Assembly (NCBI RefSeq): GCF_029846635.1
Contig: NZ_JARVTG010000001.1
Location: 4,341,145 to 4,405,144, forward strand
Length of the DNA: 64,000 nt
DNA from: Pokkaliibacter sp. MBI-7
GTDB taxonomy: Bacteria; Pseudomonadota; Gammaproteobacteria; Pseudomonadales; Balneatricaceae
Reading direction: 5' to 3'
Shown: positions 61,125 to 64,000 of the stretch, one piece after another
Numbering within the stretch: the stretch's first letter is position 1
Layout of the letters: the number at the start of each line of letters is the position of its first letter
Notes under the pieces: model-generated
Told to the model about the DNA's origin: nothing
The model's database searches: none
Seen by the model: only the letters and a program-made list of their open reading frames with translations
Translations under genes and position numbers: made by a program

Positions 61125-61759
61125 TTCACCTCCTCCATCACACTGCCATCCAGTCGCTCTGGCAGGGAGTCATAGCAATCCAGGGCCAGTCCAAATGGGT
61201 TCGTTTCAGGATTCATATCCCAGCGCACCACCTTCAACGGATGCAGCATGGCCAGCTTCTTGACCGACTCACCATGAACGCTTTCGGTCAGCATTAACTC
61301 CAGATCCACCACCCAGTGGTCGCGATCCTGGATATGTACCCGGTCATCCGAAACCCCGCGCCCTGGAATCTCTGCGACAGAACGCACCCGGTCGGTCAGC
61401 TCCTGGCTCACCTTACGGCGTTCATAGTCGCTATCCAGCCAGGCCTTGCAGGACGGGGTGAGATACGCACGCAGCGTCTCAATCCGCTCGTGATAGTCAC
61501 TCTCACCATCACGCGGCCAGTAGTTCAGTTGCTGGAAAATATAAAAGGCAAATGAGTAAACCGTGCTGGGTGGCACCTCCCACCAGGCGCGGGTACTGCC
61601 ACTGCGCAGGTCAGGCGGGTTGTGTACAGTCAAATGACGGGGAGCGGTATACCACCCCCACGACGTGAACCCTGCAATCGCGGCTAACAGCGCAATCACC
61701 AGTCGCAGACTGGTGATGTGCGAGTCTCGTGATGACAGCGCAGTGCGATGTCGGCTCAT
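61121..61759 (-). CDS. TIGR03746 T4SS protein (TraE-like, DUF2895)
   Basis: 212 residues: one N-terminal helix (LRLVIALLAAIAGFTSWGWY) and a periplasmic domain beginning YTAPRHLTVHNPPDLRSGS, with VYSFAFYIFQQLNYWPRDGE typical of DUF2895. Start after CTGGAG. Intact. Confidence 0.88.
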   Translation of the reverse strand: MSRHRTALSSRDSHITSLRLVIALLAAIAGFTSWGWYTAPRHLTVHNPPDLRSGSTRAWWEVPPSTVYSFAFYIFQQLNYWPRDGESDYHERIETLRAYLTPSCKAWLDSDYERRKVSQELTDRVRSVAEIPGRGVSDDRVHIQDRDHWVVDLELMLTESVHGESVKKLAMLHPLKVVRWDMNPETNPFGLALDCYDSLPERLDGSVMEEVK

Positions 61760-61842
61760 AAAAACTCCAGAGTGAAATAGGAATACAGCGTGGGAAGAAG
61801 GTAGCTAGCAGTGGCGCGTTATCTGAGAGGTATCCAGGGCCA

Positions 61843-62263
61843 TCAGTCGAACATGCCCTGGCGTTTCCGTCTCAATCGGCGCCGTACCCCCTCACGGCGG
61901 AGCCACCAGGTTGCATCCTGATCGATCAGTGATGCCTTACGAAAAAACAGGCGGCTGACACTGCCGTGATGCAGCCGCCACTCCAACATGCGGTAAAACC
62001 AGGCACCGGGCTTATTGCGTTTGGCGGCAGCCAGTCGGTCGCTGCCAAAACGCAGGGCCAGATAGCCACACACCGCCATACTGGTGGGGATGGCCGGCAA
62101 TTGCCCTGGCAGTAGCAGAACGACGATGAACACTCCCAGCACGAGGCCCACTACCACACCACTGCCGATGACCAGTAACAGCTCGTTGTTGGTTAGCCCA
62201 CGGATCACCGTGGGCTCCCGATTCAGCCGCTCAGGCAGGTAGCGTGCATCCTTTTTTAGTCAC
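61843..62263 (-). pseudogene. TIGR03750 T4SS membrane protein (DUF3487), 5' frameshift
   Basis: From ATG 62208 the frame codes two helices and a basic tail. But DARYLPERLNREPTVIRGLT, the conserved start of DUF3487, extends upstream in the same frame without an ATG, and the expected GTG ACT AAA start at 62263 is one base out of phase across an A6 run (62252-62257). One extra A is the simplest explanation; initiation at 62208 would lose the N-terminus. Confidence 0.72.
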
Positions 62264-62272
62264 GACTCAGCC

Positions 62273-62656
62273 TCACGCGAGAATGGCGGCGGCTTTGTTG
62301 GCCAGGTAAAGCACCAGAATCACCAGTGCGACCCCCATGCCTGCGACCAGACCCAGCTCACTGAGTTCAGCCTTCTGCATACGCCAGGCCTTGTAGGTTG
62401 CTATCGTATTGGAGCCCACCGACAGGAATGCCCAGGTGGCCAATCCCAGACCCACTACGATCAAAGCGTCATAGAGATAGCCTTTGAATGTGGCCAGGTT
62501 GCCACCGTCGGCGCCTGTGGACGGCGCCTCCATTTTGGGGAGCCCCCCCGCCCAGGCGGGTGATGTGAGCAGAATACTGCCAAGGATCACATACGCCTGT
62601 AGCGTTGCCTTACCCATGCGTCCATACAGTGAACGTGCTAAACGAAACAACACCAT
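62273..62656 (-). CDS. TIGR03745 T4SS membrane protein (DUF2976)
   Basis: 127 residues: signal peptide (VILGSILLTSPAWA), then KMEAPSTGADGGNLATFKGY and two helices (ALIVVGLGLATWAFLSVGSN; GLVAGMGVALVILVLYLANK). VirB2/TraA-like pilin slot of GI-type systems. Intact, GGGAG before the start. Confidence 0.87.
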   Translation of the reverse strand: MVLFRLARSLYGRMGKATLQAYVILGSILLTSPAWAGGLPKMEAPSTGADGGNLATFKGYLYDALIVVGLGLATWAFLSVGSNTIATYKAWRMQKAELSELGLVAGMGVALVILVLYLANKAAAILA

Positions 62657-62695
62657 GTTTTACTCCCATTACTTGTGAGCGCGGCTCCTGCCACC

Positions 62696-62938
62696 TCAAC
62701 CGTTGTTTAAAAACCACACCAGGATCAGAAAGAGGGTCACAACGCGAAGCACCTGCCACTGAACCTTGTCCCAGCGTTTATCCCGATCCATCTCTGCAGT
62801 GCCTTTCCAGATCGTGATTAACACCCAGCAGGACCACAGCAGATAAAGAGTCAGAAAGCCGCCAACAAAGACGAGGTAGCCATCTGCCGGGTTGCCACCG
62901 CCGGCCATCTTGTAGGCGGCCAGTTGCTTATCATCCAT
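62696..62938 (-). CDS. TIGR03758 T4SS membrane protein (DUF3262)
   Basis: 80 residues with two helices (GYLVFVGGFLTLYLLWSCWV; VLRVVTLFLILVWFLNNG) around a charged loop WKGTAEMDRDKRWD. Fits TIGR03758. AGGAG before the start. Intact. Confidence 0.87.
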   Translation of the reverse strand: MDDKQLAAYKMAGGGNPADGYLVFVGGFLTLYLLWSCWVLITIWKGTAEMDRDKRWDKVQWQVLRVVTLFLILVWFLNNG

Positions 62939-62944
62939 GACGAT

Positions 62945-63240
62945 CTACTCCTGCTTGCCGCGCTGATCCACCTGATAGGCACCGCTCAGCTGCGAAGCAT
63001 CACGAGGCTGCGCCCGTGAGGGAGACAGGTATTGGCTGATGCCTCTCGACATCCGCGCCAAGTCAGCCTTCGCCTGGTCATAGTTGAAGGCGTATCGATC
63101 CCCTGCGCGGGAGCGCTGTGCGACTTCAGAGCGGTCCAGAATCATCTGATCGAGTCCAGCTGCTTCAGGACCAGACTCAACTCCTCCTGTTCAGCAGAGG
63201 ACGCCGCCGACACCGACAGCGATGTCAGCGCCATTCCCAT
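62945..63240 (-). pseudogene. RAQPRD-family ICE protein, frameshifted
   Basis: The signal peptide and SAEQEELSLVLKQLDSIR start in one frame (ATG 63240) and stop at 63142. The rest, MILDRSEVAQRSRAGDRYAF to YLSPSRAQPRDASQLSGAYQ with the eponymous RAQPRD motif, is in the next frame to 62945. One missing C (ATC-CAG read as ATCAG) explains it. An ATGA overlap at the junction leaves translational coupling as a remote alternative. Confidence 0.78.
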
Positions 63241-63515
63241 ACCGAGACCACACAACAACGAGCGGCATAACCCTGGCTGGGTGGCCAGCGTGAAAGGCGT
63301 AAACGAAAGGTCAGTTTCATCAGCAACACCTGTTTAGGTTGGAAAGGTGTATAGATTGACAGTGGTAGGGAGATACAAGCAGCAACAAACCCTCACTAGA
63401 CCGTGGAGGGTTGGGGGATTCACTCACAGCAGGCCATGACCTGCCTGAACTTGCCCTATGACAAAAGCAGCCTATGGTTCAAAGAACCGCGATATAAACA
63501 ATGAGAGAGGTCGTG

Positions 63516-63905
63516 ATGGAAAATCTGTCGAAGGACGTGGCGCAGTCAATGGCGAAGCTATCGGCCCAGATCGAAGAGTTGATTCAAGCGACGCATCATC
63601 TTGCTGATGCCGTAGCCGATACCCGTAACAAGTATTACGAGCTGGAGAACCATGTGGCGATCTCTGACTCTCTTGTGGCTTTGATCGTCATGAATCACCC
63701 GGCACCTGACCTGCTTCACCAGGAGTGGAACCGGTTTATTGCTCATTCTGTGGCTGAACTGGCCACTGCGCAGGCCAGGCTGCGTCAGGTCGATGATGTC
63801 TTTGCGGAGCAGCTCTCTGTTAACCGCAAGAAAGTGATCAGCAACTGGACGCAGATACTGAAGACGGCCTCGAAAACAGGCAGCGTGATTAATGCGAGAG
63901 AATAA
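63516..63905 (+). CDS. Hypothetical coiled-coil protein
   Basis: 129 residues, wholly helical: SMAKLSAQIEELIQATHHLA and LATAQARLRQVDDVFAEQLS predict coiled coils. GAGGTCGTG precedes ATG 63516. Opposite in strand to the conjugation genes, at the promoter-proximal edge of the module. Could be a regulator, but no DNA-binding motif is visible. Confidence 0.55.
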   Translation: MENLSKDVAQSMAKLSAQIEELIQATHHLADAVADTRNKYYELENHVAISDSLVALIVMNHPAPDLLHQEWNRFIAHSVAELATAQARLRQVDDVFAEQLSVNRKKVISNWTQILKTASKTGSVINARE

Positions 63906-63910
63906 AAAAA

Positions 63911-63925
63911 GCCTGGAAACCAGGC
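63911..63925 (+). terminator. Small hairpin after 63516-63905
   Basis: GCCTGG-AAA-CCAGGC, 6-bp stem, preceded by seven A residues. On the minus strand it would carry a T-run and could end transcription entering from the right. Confidence 0.5.
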
Positions 63926-64000
63926 CGAGGTATGAGCGCATGTGAAAAGGTATCAAGCCATGAAAGAATGCAACCCCAACACCATCGGGGCCGGGGGCAT

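Noticed and set aside
1..64000. CRISPR arrays, rRNA and tRNA genes
   Set aside because: No regularly spaced identical repeats with unique spacers and no tRNA cloverleaf or rRNA sequence recognised; in particular no tRNA gene is seen at the integrase end of the element.

Overview
The window looks like a gammaproteobacterial chromosome (about 55-60% GC by eye, gene families typical of marine or Oceanospirillales-like bacteria; genus not assignable) interrupted at about 18.1 kb by a large integrative and conjugative element (ICE) of the PFGI-1/ICEHin1056 kind (MobH relaxase, GI-type T4SS). The right end of the element lies outside the window.

1-18 kb, host chromosome. Small metabolic operons, all with intact reading frames: a DMT exporter, a family-4 spherulin-like glycosidase, a YbaK-type editing protein, a translationally coupled cytochrome P450/DUF1127/ABM-monooxygenase operon next to AraC- and ArsR-type regulators, a GntR-controlled amidohydrolase plus MatC-like permease pair, and a LysR-controlled cluster (beta-alanine:pyruvate aminotransferase, methylmalonate-semialdehyde dehydrogenase, M20 ureidopropionase-type hydrolase) that fits catabolism of pyrimidine-derived beta-alanine. 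The next gene, a BCCT transporter, is cut off at codon 306 where the element begins.

18.1-42 kb, left end and cargo of the element. A repeat array and a perfect inverted repeat lie next to a tyrosine integrase, followed by a MobH relaxase split by one in-frame TGA and a block of exactly 14-bp-spaced direct repeats (candidate oriT or origin). Cargo includes a HEPN protein, a two-gene DNA methyltransferase + GHKL ATPase system whose ATPase has been cut by an IS903-like element with a clean duplication, a type-44-like toxin with a coupled membrane-anchored partner, anti-restriction and other small ICE genes with a shared hairpin leader, an IS3-family element, an AT-rich amino-acid cassette ending in a guanidine-II riboswitch and a Gdx exporter, two inverted IS903-like copies, a serine resolvase and an orphan MuF-C-type nuclease.

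42-63 kb, conjugation module, read right to left: RAQPRD protein, TIGR03758, TIGR03745, TIGR03750, TIGR03746, TIGR03749, TIGR03752, TIGR03751 lipoprotein, TraC-like ATPase, then (after a 7-kb block of small genes and toxin-antitoxin pairs, a CsrA-like and a ProQ/FinO-like regulator) TIGR03757, TIGR03756, TIGR03755 and TraG. At least a dozen single-base frameshifts fall in this module (TraC twice, TIGR03755, TIGR03756, TIGR03750, RAQPRD, ProQ twice, VapC, ParE and others), whereas the 18 kb of host DNA shows none. This suggests a decaying element, with homopolymer sequencing error as the main alternative. The most interesting candidates are the methyltransferase/GHKL-HEPN-like system, the shared structured leaders, the candidate oriT repeats, and the ICE-borne CsrA homologue with a possible self-binding site.
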